Source: Phellopilus nigrolimitatus (Eukaryota > Basidiomycota > Agaricomycetes > Hymenochaetales > Hymenochaetaceae). From it: a stretch of 64,000 bases of DNA. The stretch is taken from positions 620,001 to 684,000 of the forward strand of contig JAJOHG010000015.1 in NCBI GenBank assembly GCA_021029095.1, given 5' to 3'. Position numbers and translations under genes: made by a program. Below the pieces are notes generated by a model. It was not told where the DNA came from, did not search any database, and worked only from the letters and a program-made list of their open reading frames with translations. Below, in pieces: positions 27,518 through 39,691 of the stretch (position 1 is the first letter of the stretch; every line of letters begins with the position of its first letter).

Positions 27518-28642
27518 TCATTTTGATTTAGTAGGCGGCGGGAGCTCTACAAGGAAGTGATTCCAGTCTACAACGATAAAATTTCATGTCAGCAAGGCAG
27601 TTCATAAAGCGGTAACTGACTCATACCAGTAAGGGCTTGAAGGCCAGGATTGCTCGTGACCGACGTGGATTTCGAGGAAATCAAGGCATTAAGTCGGACC
27701 CTCTTTGATCTCCAGAAGAGAAACCCTAGGATGACGAGCATAGCGAAAATCACGCCACCCATCACACTGCCTGCGATAAGTCCATCGTTTTTACCATGGA
27801 CACCACTTGTTACTATCTCGAATGAACAAAGAGTGTAATTGCGCCTATGATTCGTTTCAAGAACAATAATAGTAATGTTATGGCTCCCCAAGGTAATTTG
27901 TTGGAAATAAAGAGACCCTTGTTCGAGAGTGCGGTTTCGTTTGGTAGCTTGTCTTCTGACCTCTGTTCTGGGGCACCGCCATCTATGCTGTAGGCCGCAG
28001 TCACATTGCCGTCGCCTGTTGGGACGTCTCCTAATACTGTAATCTTCGTACCTTTAGCTAAATCAGAGCGACGGATTTTGGCTTTGCGAAAAATCCATTT
28101 ACCAGTGAAAATGAGAAAGGCGGATGAGTTTACGGCGTTCGTTGTCTGGCATGTGATGTTCGTGCCATTTTCGACTTTCTTGTTGAGGGTCCATTGCCCG
28201 TCATAGGCAACGAGAATATCGTTGCTCCATATTCTACTTGTCATACTTAAGGCCTAGCGCACTGACAAAATACAAGAAAATGTCAGATAAAAATCGCGTC
28301 ATTCGAAATTACAATTGCATACGTCAGTCGTGAATAAGATATGTAAGTCTTTACAGCAGACGCAATGTATGCCAGACCGTGCTTCCCGCAACTTGCTGTT
28401 TTATTCAATAGCGCCAAATTGATTGAGCGAAGCTTTGAGTTCAAATAACCCGAGAAGCAGACAGTTAACTCGAACGCCATCGAAACAGACAGGGGACGAA
28501 CCTGTTTGCAATTGGCGTCCTGCACACTCGGAAAATTGCTCCCAGACTGGACGTGCCAGGGGTGCTCAACACACGCCAGAGAGAAGACGGAGAGAAAGAG
28601 AAAAGGAACGTTGACATAAAAATCGCTACTTGAACAACTCAT
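27518..28642 (-). pseudogene. Membrane protein family member B, frameshifted
   Basis: Recognisable exons are 28103-28253 (151 nt), 27627-28057 and 27518-27567. A possible first exon starting at 28642 encodes a signal-like segment (VNVPFLFLSVFSLACV) but would need a 246 nt intron. The ectodomain pattern matches member A: YDGQW, SSAFLIFTG, then ITVLGDVPTGDGNVTAAYSI. Between LFISNK and TLGSHNITIIVLE the frame changes at an AAA near 27900; restoring one base gives a stretch of the same length as in A. Membrane helix GLIAGSVMGGVIFAMLVIL and WRSKR follow. The gene is either a recent pseudogene or carries one sequence error. Confidence 0.6.
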
Positions 28643-31026
28643 ACTTATTTGCTGAGTCGCGGCTAAGAATACCAAGCGCCTCTTCGATCAGCGACACGGA
28701 TCGTTGTTGGTGAGATCTAAAGATGCTTCCTCCAAAGTAAGGAACGGCGAATATAGTGAAATATTGGAATCAAAATCGCTCGGGGCCCGGGGATCAAGTC
28801 ACACAGCTATGATCAATGCTCTTGAAATGCATGCAATCAGTAATATAAACACAAGCAGTAGAAGGAACGCTCAGCAGATCAATCAGACTCAAGTAAGATG
28901 GTTTTATCTAAGTAGTATCCGGTTACAAGTATGGTGAAGAGAGAAGCGGATCTCATAGGAAGGACCGAGTAAAGGGCGCTTCACTGCTCGTTCGAGAGAA
29001 ACGATTGGGTTCTCGTACGATGATTTTGAAAACTGGATGCAGTCCGGAGCCCTCCCAGACCAAGAGCCGAGCGCAATAAAGGGAGAAGATCATCATACAA
29101 GATCGTCAGAATCTCGAGCAGAATATTCTGCCAGGCGGAAGCGCTTTCTATCGACTGCTGTTATCCGAGGCCAAAGCACATCATCTCGCAAAAAGAGTAA
29201 AAATTAAAAAAGAACATCGGAATGTCGGGCTGAAGGATCGGCCCAGGGCCCCGAAGAGAAAAGAGGAAGGAGTAGCGAGACACAGCTTCGTGGTTTACCG
29301 CTGACCGAATCCTACGGACGTCCATGTGCTGTACATCATGATTGTCACATGTCAACTTGATGTGGCTTGCCATCATTCCCGCTGCCCGACGGCGTTCTGC
29401 TGCAAATTGAAATTTGATCGTCGCCGACGTTCGATGTCCTGCTCACATCTTCGGCACCCGCAAGTGTCTGTCAACTTTTCAGCGGTGAATAAACTTCGCG
29501 TTCGATGCGACAGATGTCAGTTCGATGTCTTCCCGCTAGATCATGCATGTGCCGTCCAAGCTGAGTGTTTGACGCACGATGCCGCGATAACCAGATCAAC
29601 CCCCGAGCCCCGAAAGAACTTTTCTTCAGCACTCCAATAATCAATATCCAGGCAGGTAGCATCGTCTATGATAGAGAAGAAAACTTGCAATTGAGTCGGA
29701 TACTGGAGTGGATCTCTGTTGGCGCATGCCAAGGCAACGCGATCCCAACCCAAGTCAGATTATAACCATCTGAATACTGTGATCCAGCCTATCCTTCTTT
29801 CACGCGCTTTGGATGCATAACAGATGTTCGAAAGCCGTTCAAAGAGTGGGAATATGATGGGAACAGGAAGGTCCTGGTCACAGATGCCGATTTATTTGTA
29901 GGCAGGATACAATTTAGCCAGAACGCTGGACACATGGCGTCGAGTTGCTGTTGTATGTGATTTGAGAAAACAGTCCGTCGTCCAGTTATAGGCAGCGACG
30001 GACGAGGCAGACGGCTGACACGGTTACCACATTAGGAAAGACTGGGCTTCTTCCCCATCACTTTTCTAAGGGTCGACTACGTCGACAGACAAACGACTTA
30101 CTCGATTTGCCTTCAACCTACAAAATGCAAACCTGCCTTCAAATCTATGTAGTCGTAGCTTGTTTGCGACTCGAAACAGAAGTGTCGATTAGGTTTCGCT
30201 GTGTATCTCGAAACAGATGACTGTGTAAGTACGTTCGCTTAAATTTGTGGCGTCTAGTTGTCTTGAATAAGATCTCCGCCAACTCGACGTAGCATCTACA
30301 GCTCGACTACTATCACTTTGGTCTTTCAACCACTTATAGCGACTCTTCGTCTTGGTTGCAAGCCGACAGATGGCACGGCAATGGTGGGTGGCTTTTGAGA
30401 TCCCACCTCCCCTGGATCAACTCCTATCCGCACTTACGGAGCTATCATCAAGCGAGACCCTTTCTGTGAGGGCCATCAGGTACTTTGAGTCTTTGACCAA
30501 TCGGCAGCTCAGTACGCGCATCAGGAACCTTAGTTACAGCACCCTCGATGCGAATTATATGCTCGGGACGAAAGGGGATGTCCGATTAAAATGGCGTCGG
30601 GCATCCATGAAACGGAGCGTCTAATAACTTAGTCGAGTCTGGTGTCCTTTCCGAGGCGAGTGTGAACAGCCGAGGCCGATCTATGGATCGCGTAGCGTAC
30701 TTCGCTGGCTTCCTCCTGCTCTGTCTCTGACGCCCAGCACGGTCGCTGCTCCGTCACTTTCATTCAGTAACCCACGCTCTTTCCTCCCGCCCTCCTTTGC
30801 GCGAGTCCCTCACTGTCTTTCCTGACATTCTATCTGCAGAAATACCGACCGCGTGAGTGAGATCAGGTCTTGCTTCCATCCACCGAAGCATTTGTTTTTC
30901 TCTCACCATCAAAAGAGACAACGGAAGCGACATCGTTATTGACACTATTTTTGCAACAGGTTGACCGCGCTCGCGCCAAATTACCATACCATCACCGCGC
31001 AATTCCGATCTGAAGCAGTTTGCGCC
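28643..31026. other. Gene-poor interval, no recognisable gene
   Basis: This 2.4 kb separates member B from member C. Open frames are short and match nothing I know. One, starting at ATG 30370 on the plus strand and ending near 30624 (84 codons, beginning MARQWWVAFEIPPPLDQ), is the best of them but has no family signature. No RNA gene or transposon end was seen. Confidence 0.4.
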
Positions 31027-32785
31027 ATGTCCTCAAGTATAATAGTCGATGATACAGATCCGCGCTTTAACTACAAAGACAACGCATGGACAGCGGGCGG
31101 ACAGAGTGGAGAGTTCGACTCAACAGCGCACAGTTCGAGTGTAGCTGGCGCACAGGTTGTCTTTGGGCCTTTCACAGGTACGCATTGCTCAAGCCTGATA
31201 TAGCGCTCCTTTTGTGACTTTTTGTCTGGTTTGTCCTTTGCAGGCACGTCGATTGCGGTCTTCAGCACCGTGGGCACAAGCCAGCCGAGGGTTCACTTCT
31301 TTGTGGACAGCGGAGCTCAGAGTCTCGACACCACTGCTCAGACCAATTCAGCCGTAACGTTCCAGCAGCAAGTCTATTCTGCTAGCAATCTTGACTCAAG
31401 TGCGGAACATACGCTGCAAATAAATTTACTGGATGCGGGTCCTTTTACTCTGGATTATGTTTTGATTGGAAATGGACAGTCGCTAGTTGCGCAACAAAGC
31501 ACCTCTTCGACGTCCACGCTCACCAGTCATACCTACAGGCGCACCCTCCTCTTCGACTGCATCTATAGTCCAAAACATAGGGGGTATTGCAGGTGCAACA
31601 CTGCCTACTACGTCGTCTACCTACCTACTACCTCCGCCGTTTCCGTGGCTTCTTCGTCAGCGTCGTCCTTGACTTCTATCACAGCTTCTTCGGACAGCCC
31701 TCCGTTGACTGTGGGCCCCTCTTCGTCTACGTCGCAGTCGAGTCTTGCTGCGACGGCGTTTCCGAGTGAATCGGGTGCCAATCAAGCGGCTACTACAAAT
31801 GCCAGCAGTACCACACCTTCAACAACTTCCGTGCCGATAATAATGGGAGCTCTCAGAAGCGGACCAGACGCAACAGTTATAGGATCTGTGACAGGTACTA
31901 TCGTCTTCCTCGCGGTTATTGTCGTAGCGGTGGTGCTCTACCTTCGGCGACGGCGGTTAACGCAGCCTGGCCGTTCAATACCGAATAACAAAACGCGAGG
32001 TTTCGGGGAATCAAGACCCCAGTCGAGACACCGCCCTTCCCTCCATCTCAGCATTCCTAACGCGCTTCACATTTCACGAAGCCCGCAAAACCCCTCCTCC
32101 ATTCTTCCCACGCATAACAAATCCTCATCTTCGTCCGCCGACCCGTCTGCCATGTTCGCATCTAACCGCCCAATGCCGGCGTTCCTCGCCGAGGATCCGA
32201 ACGAGTCGCCCGTGTTCGACATCAAACAGCGCCCGCCTCTGGGAGCACAATGACGACGCGGGTCACGGTGGGAACGACCATTGGGCAGCGCGTGAGCGTA
32301 GGCGTGCCTGACTTCTCGTATCAGTATGCTTATCCGGAGACGCCCGTGCCGTCGTACCGTCTCTGCTCAAGACGGCGAAGAGCGCAAACGTCAGTCCATC
32401 GGAAACGGGGATGTCGAGCGCGACGGGATCGGGGATCAATGGTTATGGGCTAGGCGGTGGGGGTCAGGTGGCGAAGTTCGACTCCACGTCCATTTACGCA
32501 AGTTCTGCCGAACGTGGGACAACGACCATGCGCCCGGGTGTCTCGGCGTCCCGGCCGCTACCTTTCATTCCGACCTCATCGATGGCCGCTGACGTGCACA
32601 GCGCGGGTGATCGTGCCGCGCTGTCGGTGGAGCAGAGCCATGGCCACAGGTATCTGCCGACGACCCCGAACTCGATCGTCGAAACAGTTATTCACCAGGA
32701 TGCGGGCGTGCGTCTCGCAGCAAATGCGCAAGGGAGGCCAAGGAGGGAGCTGCCTCCTCCGTACCAGGATTACGAGATTGCATAA
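31027..32785 (+). CDS. Single-pass membrane protein with jelly-roll-like ectodomain (family member C)
   Basis: Exon 1 is 31027-31177 (151 nt, as in A and B) and starts MSSSIIVDDTDPRFNY, the classic N-terminus of this Agaricomycete family. Exon 2 starts at 31244 with GTSIAVFSTVG and ends the ectodomain at FTLDYVLIG. A serine/threonine-rich stalk follows, then the membrane helix ATVIGSVTGTIVFLAVIVVA and LRRRR. The frame closes at 32253. A second open frame, 32372-32785, ends LPPPYQDYEIA, a tail I associate with this family. Splicing 32211 to 32372 joins the two in phase and gives 510 residues, but the donor GTGTTC is weak, and a frameshift is an alternative. Likely a glycosylated surface protein of unknown role. 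Confidence 0.6.
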
Positions 32786-33045
32786 GGACCTGCAGAGAAG
32801 CCTTACATTCGCTGAATTCATTATTATGCCCTATTTGGTATCTGTTCCTTATAGTGTTACTTACGCTCGTTTGTCTGCCTTACTTCAAACCGACCTTCAT
32901 TTCGGGTGTGTCTTTCGTGCTGGTTGTAAATGTGCTGTCTGTAAATTTTTGTTGCATTGTACTATACCCGCATACAGAGGATTTAAAAATACCATATTGC
33001 TCCATTCAACTTCATCAATCAGTGAACGAAACAAGTACTTCAAAA

Positions 33046-35299
33046 TCACCATCCGAAAGTATCCAACAACCGCTCGCTCCCCCCGATCAATACGCCGCTG
33101 ATCAACTTCTCAGCCTTCCGCCAGGCTTTCTCCGACCGGACGGCGTCCAGCGCTCCGCCATGCCCTCCCTTTGCCCGCATCGAGTACACTGCGGCAGCCA
33201 CGCCGAGAGCTACTACCGCACCAGTCAGCACTGTTTTCTTGTCCATTCGGACCCCAAAGTGCTTCGGGTGTCTCAGCTTCCTCAGCTTTCGCCGTCCTTT
33301 TCCATGCGCCGCGGAGGACTCAGACCCAGAGTCCTCCTTGCGGTCCATAATTTCGTCAGGATCGACGAAAGGAAGAGCGACAAGCTCAGGGTGCATTACC
33401 ATCGCTTCGGCTTCTGCGTCGGAGGCCATATCGTGTGGGTCCTCAGCCCAAGTAAAGATTACGCTTTGAGGGCCCATGATGTCTGAAACGTGAAGAGAGG
33501 ATATGGTGGGTGGGAACTGGGCTATGAGGGTATCTGCATGTTCGAGAAGAACTGTGAGTGAGACTCTCGGGCGGCGACCATGGTGCGAAGAAGTATGAGA
33601 GAGCGAGGACGACGGACGCGAAGGTGGCGGCGTTCCGGAGGGTATTCCGCGAATTTCTGGCGGAAGATTGGAATCTTCAGATTGATCCCGACATGTAGAG
33701 GAAAGTGTCTCTTCTTTTTGTAAAGAAGGCTCTGCATCGGATTTTATTTCACACAAACGTTCGCCGTTTCCAACCTTATCCGATGATCGTTGGGTGGAGC
33801 TCGTAGTGACCTCTTCATGGCCGTCCGTATCAGCTTCAATAAGCTTTTGTACTGCCTGCGACTCCGATGATAACTCGTCCAGGTTCTCATCACCGGGGTC
33901 CCCAGCGAGCTCGCATTCTAAACCGGCTTCGTTTTTGCCTGGGGGAGTTCTCTGGGAATTCTCTTCAAGGACAATGCTGGCATCGTCCAAAGATTCAGAC
34001 TTGCGCTCTTCGTCAGGTATGCTCACGTCATCTCCGTCATAAAGCTCAGGCAGGCTGCTGAGAATTGAATGGAGCATAACCTCCTCGCCCTCTTCCTCCA
34101 TTCTCTCAGCCTCGTCCTTTCTTGCTAACGTGATCTAAAACACTGTCAGCGACATCCTTGGATTTAACCGGGGCAAAAATCTCAGACGCACAGCAGCAAC
34201 CAAGTAGACGGCAGCAATTGGTGGTCGGCACAGGAGATAATCAAAGACGTGTTGAATAAGAGGAAGTGTCGGAACGTCGTGCGAAAATGAAGTGAGAAGA
34301 TTTGACAGTGCAAAATATGGCAATGGCGTATTTCTATACAGAAGTAAGGAGGTTTCTCAGTCAAATGCGACATGTACACGGACCTCTCCAGGAGTGTGGC
34401 GAATTTAGGATCTGCTAATCGAAGGAGATATTTCAAAATGCTGTCAAGTAAGCCAGACTGAGTCCTCGACCTCACGCGTAACGAACAACAGGGGTGCTTA
34501 CTGCAAAAGTCCTAGTAAGGGTTCTAAACCTTTCCCCATTGCATCACGCAATCGGTGAAGACTTAATTTCTTCACGCAAGGCAATTGTTCGTCTTCTGGC
34601 AACGTCAGAAACAAGACGGTAACGATGTCGTGATATCCCTGGACAGCTAGATTCCAATATTTGAGACAATTGTAAAAATGAAGATCAGCCCACCTGAAAG
34701 TAGCTGAGTCGTGTGTGTCTACGGAAAACGGCCGTTATGAGCTCGTTCAGCTCGGCCTGTAGCTCATCACGGTCTCTTTGGCCTTCTAACAAAGAAGATA
34801 TCTCAGAGAAACGAGCCTTCACGTGCTTAACAAATCCTTTCACCTACTGGGTAAAGCACGAAGCTGCGGTCAGTATCGAGCTTGATTTGCCGCTCATCTG
34901 GATGTCGTTCTGCGCTCGACGAGCGCGAGACGACATTACTTTTCTCCTCTTCGATGTCTTCTCGCTTCACACCACGGTCAGATGCCTTTCTTCGACGCTG
35001 CCTTAGCACATAGTCTTTGTCGTCTAGAACAGAGTCCTGAGAGCCTTGACCACACCGTTCCGCATGTAACAAGAACGGCCTTGAAATGCGCGTTTGTGAT
35101 ATCAGCTTCGACGCGAGCTTGACAGGAGCATATAAACGCACCATACGAAACTTCTTTCTTCACCGAATCCTCCGGCTTTCAGACTCAAAGTTCGTAGACA
35201 TGACCAGTCCTTCCGTGCCACGGCGTCCAGGATATTGTTCCCATCCAGAAGAACTCCATTAGGGATTTCTTCAGCTTTTACGCTGTCCTTCTCGTCCAT
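33046..35299 (-). CDS. GYP8: Rab GTPase-activating TBC protein of the Gyp8 / TBC1D20 type
   Basis: Seven exons: 35142-35299, 34844-35079, 34694-34785, 34502-34638, 34384-34440, 34192-34333 and 33046-34134, giving 636 residues. The TBC domain shows KDWSCLRTLSLKAGGFG, FVWPFLL, then HPDERQIKLDTDRSFVLYP (the catalytic arginine loop of this subfamily), LSYFQGYHDIVTVL (the glutamine finger) and the helical end FDYLLCRPPIAAVYLVAA. The long last exon encodes an acidic, disordered region, a basic patch and a C-terminal hydrophobic helix (KKTVLTGAVVALGVAAAVYS). This agrees with an ER-anchored GAP for Ypt1/Rab1, as TBC1D20 is. Choosing GTGAAA as donor of intron 2 gives YPVEGQRDRDELQAEL, which fits the family. 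It is head-to-head with the PAQR gene, 227 bp apart. Confidence 0.88.
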
Positions 35300-35526
35300 G
35301 AAATTCTCGCGAGAGACGGGCGCGTTTGTCAATAAGCTCGTTTGTGAGACTGCTTCAGAAAATAGACAAGCGCAACCAAAGTGCAGCTGCGGCAGTGAAG
35401 ACCGGGCTGGATACACATGGCATCCACAAAAGGCAGTCGGTGGCTGAAGATGATTTTCCACATCTGTGCGTCACTGTCTCCAAGGCAAAGGCTTACACTA
35501 CAACCACCACCTCGATCTCTAGACAA

Positions 35527-36946
35527 ATGGATGTAAGACAAAGGAAACCCTCGGGAAAAATATCTCATGTCATAGATGAAGTCAAAGCTGCGGAACACGA
35601 TGCCATTGAATTTGTGAAGACTCTTACTTGGGCACAACTCGAGGTGAGTCGATCCATGTTTCGGAACACAATACCACAATACCAATTGAATTTATTAAAT
35701 TGCTTACCTAATGAAAAAGGATTGGCAACGAGATAATGAATACATTGTAAATGGATATAGACGGTGCGTATATAATATAAGTTTCTCAAAGGATTACTCA
35801 TCAGAGTATCTGCAGAGCACAAAATAATTGGAGGGGATGCTTTCAATCTATCTTCGGATGTAAGTTAAAGTTGATGGTTTTGCTGCCAGGAAATCTTACA
35901 CCTACTTAGATTTACACAACGAGACCGGCGAGTATTGAGTCTACCGTGTCTTTCGGTTGGATGCTTGACTTACTCTTCGGACCACAGTGAACATACACAG
36001 CCATCTTTGGGCCGCAGTGTTTTTCCTTGTACTCCTCTTCACAAACCACACCCTCGTTTTCGCACGATACCCGACTGCGACATGGATCGATTCGACCATG
36101 TTTTCTGTGTTCCTCTGTTCCGCAGTTTTTTGTTTGACATCCAGCGCGTGCTATCATTTGGCCGAAGCTCACTCAGAACATGTACGAACGTTCTCTTTTG
36201 AAGAATATTAAATGATATACTCATGTTTGGTTTAAGGTATACAAGCGCTGCAATGCGTTAGACTATTCTGGGATAGTCGGTGAATTTTATCTGTATTTGA
36301 ATCTCATAATCGCATGCTGACTTTGTGCAGTATTGATCGTCGGCTCATTCTTCCCTGAAATCTACTACATATTTTTCTGCGAACCGCATTATCAACTTTT
36401 TTACCTTGCACTTATTTTACTTTCGGGCCTTGGTGCGTCTTTCATTAGACCTAAGATTGTGTACTATAACACTCATTGGATTAAATCAAAAGGTGCTGCC
36501 TACATAGTCATAAATCCCGTGTACTCAAGCCCCTCGCACCGCGGAGCCCGTACCAAAGTTTTCGCCGCGCTTGGCTTATCTGCCCTTATCCCGATATCTC
36601 ATGCGCTGCTTACTCATGGTCTGCACACCCTTCGCAAGGAGACGGGAGTTGACTTTCTGATCCTATCTGGCGTGTTGTACCTTGGCGGGGCATTGCTTTA
36701 GTAAGTTCGAGTAACCAGGGCACTCGTCCTCTGTTCGCTCCTACTGCTCTAATGCTTTTCTAAATCTGAACTCGCAGCGCGAATCGGATCCCCGAACGCT
36801 TCTCTCCGGGAACATTTGACTACTTCTTTGCTTCGCACCAGATCTTTCACGTTATGGTTGTTCTCGCCGCGCTTGCTCACTATGCGGCTATTTTGACGGA
36901 TGTCGAGTTCTGGCATGGACGGCAAGCAGGAGTTTGTCGTGCATGA
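35527..36946 (+). CDS. PAQR / hemolysin III-related seven-helix membrane protein (Izh family)
   Basis: Eight exons: 35527-35643, 35720-35763, 35816-35859, 35910-35927, 35988-36181, 36237-36279, 36331-36700 and 36778-36946, giving 332 residues. Family motifs are [10 protein letters not shown], then [13 protein letters not shown] assembled from three exons, [14 protein letters not shown] (zinc-site Ser and His), [15 protein letters not shown], and at the end [19 protein letters not shown] (paired His). Seven membrane spans are spread over exons 5-8. Exon 4 is 18 nt. The intron 35928-35987 uses a GC donor (GCGAGT); the GT three bases on would break the HNET motif. In yeast the Izh proteins affect sterol and zinc homeostasis, and animal relatives are adiponectin or progestin receptors. 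Ligand unknown here. Confidence 0.9.
35928..35987 (+). other. GC-AG intron in the PAQR gene
   Basis: The intron begins GCGAGT and ends CCACAG. Joining at this point gives HNET-VNIHSH, the family signature. Using the GT at 35931 would shift the frame. The flanking 18-nt exon makes this a demanding splice arrangement. Confidence 0.75.
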
Positions 36947-37388
36947 AGTCGCGGTGGTTCAAACAAATTTCACAGGATATCAAGTTAGAAACAATATATA
37001 ATTTTACGTCCTGGCTATCATAGATTTTGTCGGGGTCGTCCTGAGAACTTGTACTTTGCCCGAATTGGTTGAGACGTTGAGAATTATCTGAGTCTCGTCA
37101 CGCACTTTCCGCGAGTTTGAGTAAGAGCAATGGGAAAGGGGTAAGAATTTCTTGCCACTAGTCGTTTAACTCTAACAGATTCTGCAGACGACGATCAGGT
37201 ACGGAGTCTTTTGTTCAAGACATTTGCTTCTAAATGTTTCTGGGCTTCTAATCTCAGAAAGGACACGTCGATCTCCGAGTGACTCGACTGTGATTCCGCT
37301 CGTCGTCACTAACCACAACTTACTTCTACTTGTAAGTACGGTAAAACTGCTAAGTGCCAGTACTTAGGACGGGTATTTAGGTCGTAGC

Positions 37389-38409
37389 ATGGCTTCTCCA
37401 GCTGCCGCTGCCTTTCATATCCGCCCTGCGACCGAGGACGACATCGTAAGTCCTTTCATAGGACGCGGCATTTTTGTATATAAGTTAATCGAGAAGGTTC
37501 ATCTGTAACAGCCTGCGATTCTCAATCTGATTAAAGAGCTTGTGGGATAAAGACGCTTTGGCGACTAAATCTGCATTTTCAGCTGCTCCATTTGACTCTA
37601 TGTCTTTCCAGGCTATTTATGAAAACGCAGAGGATTCTGCAAAGGCCACTCCAGAGCTGGTAAGTAGTCATCTCTCATTTCCGTTATTATCCACAACTTT
37701 AAGATCTTGTGCACTGTTGTTTAATTTTGTCCTCTTTGAACAGCTTTTTCCCCCCTTACTTCCACATTAAGTTAACCACACTTCCTTCCAGATCAAAGAA
37801 AATATCTTTGCGAAGCACTACGGCCACACCCTTCTCGCAATTTCCGGCCCTGAAAATGCCTTATCTGCTGGTGAGGCAGTCGGCCTCGCTTTGTATTTCT
37901 TTAACTTTTCGACATGGACCGGAAAGCCCGGGTTATATGTCAGTGATTCTCTTTGTCCATAGCTTAGGCACCTAAACTGGCTACCAAAAACCTTCTCGTC
38001 TTATGCTTACGCCAAATAGCTCGAGGATTTGTTCGTCAAGCCGGAGTTCCGTTCAAAAGGCGTAGGAAAAGCGTTCTTCGCCGAGCTGGGCAAGGTCGCT
38101 CAGGAGAAGGTCAGAATGAGTAGTAAGAGCGATCGTGCCTATCGACTAATAGCTAAGCTCGGTTTATACTTGTCTGGCAGAAATGCGCTCGTATGGACTG
38201 GTCTGTCCTGACGGTATGAGCTATTCTTCGCATTGGCTCAGCTACTAGATATTGACTACTATTCGTTTCTGTAATGACAGTGGAACAAGCCCTCGATCGA
38301 CTTCTACGAGAAGGCACTCGGCGCATCGCCGATGACAGAATGGATGGGCATGAGGCTTCAGGAGGACGGGATCGAGAACCTCAAGCAATTCGGCGTCATT
38401 GGGAAGTAA
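37389..38409 (+). CDS. GNAT-family N-acetyltransferase (diamine acetyltransferase-like)
   Basis: Seven exons: 37389-37445, 37512-37541, 37612-37659, 37792-37938, 38020-38109, 38181-38213 and 38281-38409, giving 177 residues, close to the 171 of spermidine/spermine acetyltransferases. The N-terminal strand is FHIRPATEDDI. The central sheet has [27 protein letters not shown], followed by the acetyl-CoA loop RSKGVGKAFF (pattern R-x-x-G-x-G/A). The end has CARMDWSVLTWNKPSIDFYEKALGA, where the Tyr is the general acid position of this group. The substrate is probably a small amine or polyamine, by family only. Six introns in a 534-base coding sequence is a high density. Confidence 0.87.
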
Positions 38410-38858
38410 TCGTTGCAGATTATATGAATACATATGGCACAGAAGATCGCGTAATGATGATGTATGAATTATAGCGTCGGAAATCTTTGAATTCTCTTCC
38501 GTGAAGAAGAAACGAAGTCTAGCCTCAGACTCTCGGGGTGGCCTTCTCCAGTATTGTCCCATGCACATTCAACTAGAGGCGACAAATCGCTTCGGGAGGA
38601 GGGGATGGGGGAGGGGTGACTCCATATAGACTTCTTCTCCGGCGTGTGTCCTACCAAGCGATCGTGAGGGAACAGTTTCTAGTGCAAGAGAGATTGCTTC
38701 AGAGACGACATGTGCGGAGTTCGCTGGAAAGTTTATGTGGGATTAATAGTAGGATGGGTGGACGGCAAAGAGAACTTCTGTACACAACTTCATATCAATA
38801 AAAAGGAGCCGACGAAAAACAATCCAAACGTCCACTCACAATGTTGCTAGAATTAAGA

Positions 38859-39425
38859 TCATACGAGAGTGAACCCGTCGTCTCTCTCACGATGTTCATC
38901 CTGCTTTTCTTCTCGACTATCGAACTGCGCCCACTTGTCCGCCTTCTCCCTGGCAATGCGCTTTGCGATGTTCTCCTCCTTCCTTCTGCGCTCCTTCTGC
39001 AGTAGCTTCCCCTTTTCCTCTTTGTTCGGCAACCACTTGCTCTTGAGAATCCTCCGAACCGCCTCTGGGCTGATTCGGAAGCGTTCCGCGAGCACGGGAG
39101 TGGTGAACGTCTCCGGGTTGTGCGCGTGGAGCGTGCGCAGGCCATCCATGGCCTCCCGAGAAAGCTTGCGCGGAGGATTCCACCCGTCAGGGAAGCGGTC
39201 CTTCATTGTCTGCCTATGCTTTACGAATTCCGCAGGCGTCTGTTCGAAGACTGTTTGTTCTCTCTCCTTCCCCGAGCTGCTGCCTTGTTCGAAGTTTTTA
39301 AAAGGTGCGCTTTTCGGGCGAGCATAAGAAACGAAACTGGGACGAGAGTTTTTCGAGGCCTCCGACTTGAAACCTCTCACCATGGAGCGATTAAAATTGC
39401 CAACAGAGCGAGACAGCGTTGACAT
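38859..39425 (-). CDS. RRG9: Rrg9 / neugrin-like mitochondrial protein
   Basis: A single exon of 188 codons starting MSTLSRSVGNFNRSMVRGF, a basic presequence without acids. The conserved block is WNPPRKLSREAMDGLRTLH, then FTTPVLAERFRISPEAVRRI, then LKSKWLPNKEE, which matches the helix-turn-helix-like core of Rrg9 and neugrin. A long charged helix follows. Yeast Rrg9 is needed for respiratory growth and mitochondrial genome maintenance; mammalian neugrin is part of a mitochondrial 16S rRNA module. The upstream frame to 39482 is open but has no ATG, so 39425 is the first start. It is head-to-head with UTP23. Confidence 0.82.
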   Translation of the reverse strand: MSTLSRSVGNFNRSMVRGFKSEASKNSRPSFVSYARPKSAPFKNFEQGSSSGKEREQTVFEQTPAEFVKHRQTMKDRFPDGWNPPRKLSREAMDGLRTLHAHNPETFTTPVLAERFRISPEAVRRILKSKWLPNKEEKGKLLQKERRRKEENIAKRIAREKADKWAQFDSREEKQDEHRERDDGFTLV

Positions 39426-39691
39426 TGTGGAGAAAGAGAGAGGGAGAGTGTTGCAGTCGAGTTCCAAACTTGAGCAAGTCACTGTCGAGTATGAGGATGG
39501 CCATCGGCCTGTTTGATGATGGCCATCAAGCCGATGGCAGCTGCCGACACTACTCTACTCTACGTATAATTTAAGAACTGCAACCGCCAAAAACCTTGCT
39601 TTGCTCCTATTTATTCAAGCCTTGACATTCTCGCACCTCTCAAGGCAGAAACAAGAGCTCGAAGTTTAAAACTCGAGGGAATTAACTGAAA

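Noticed and set aside
35764..35791. A 28-nt intron in the PAQR gene ending at CAAAG
   Set aside because: Too short to splice; the acceptor at 35815 gives a 52-nt intron, keeps frame and fits the family.
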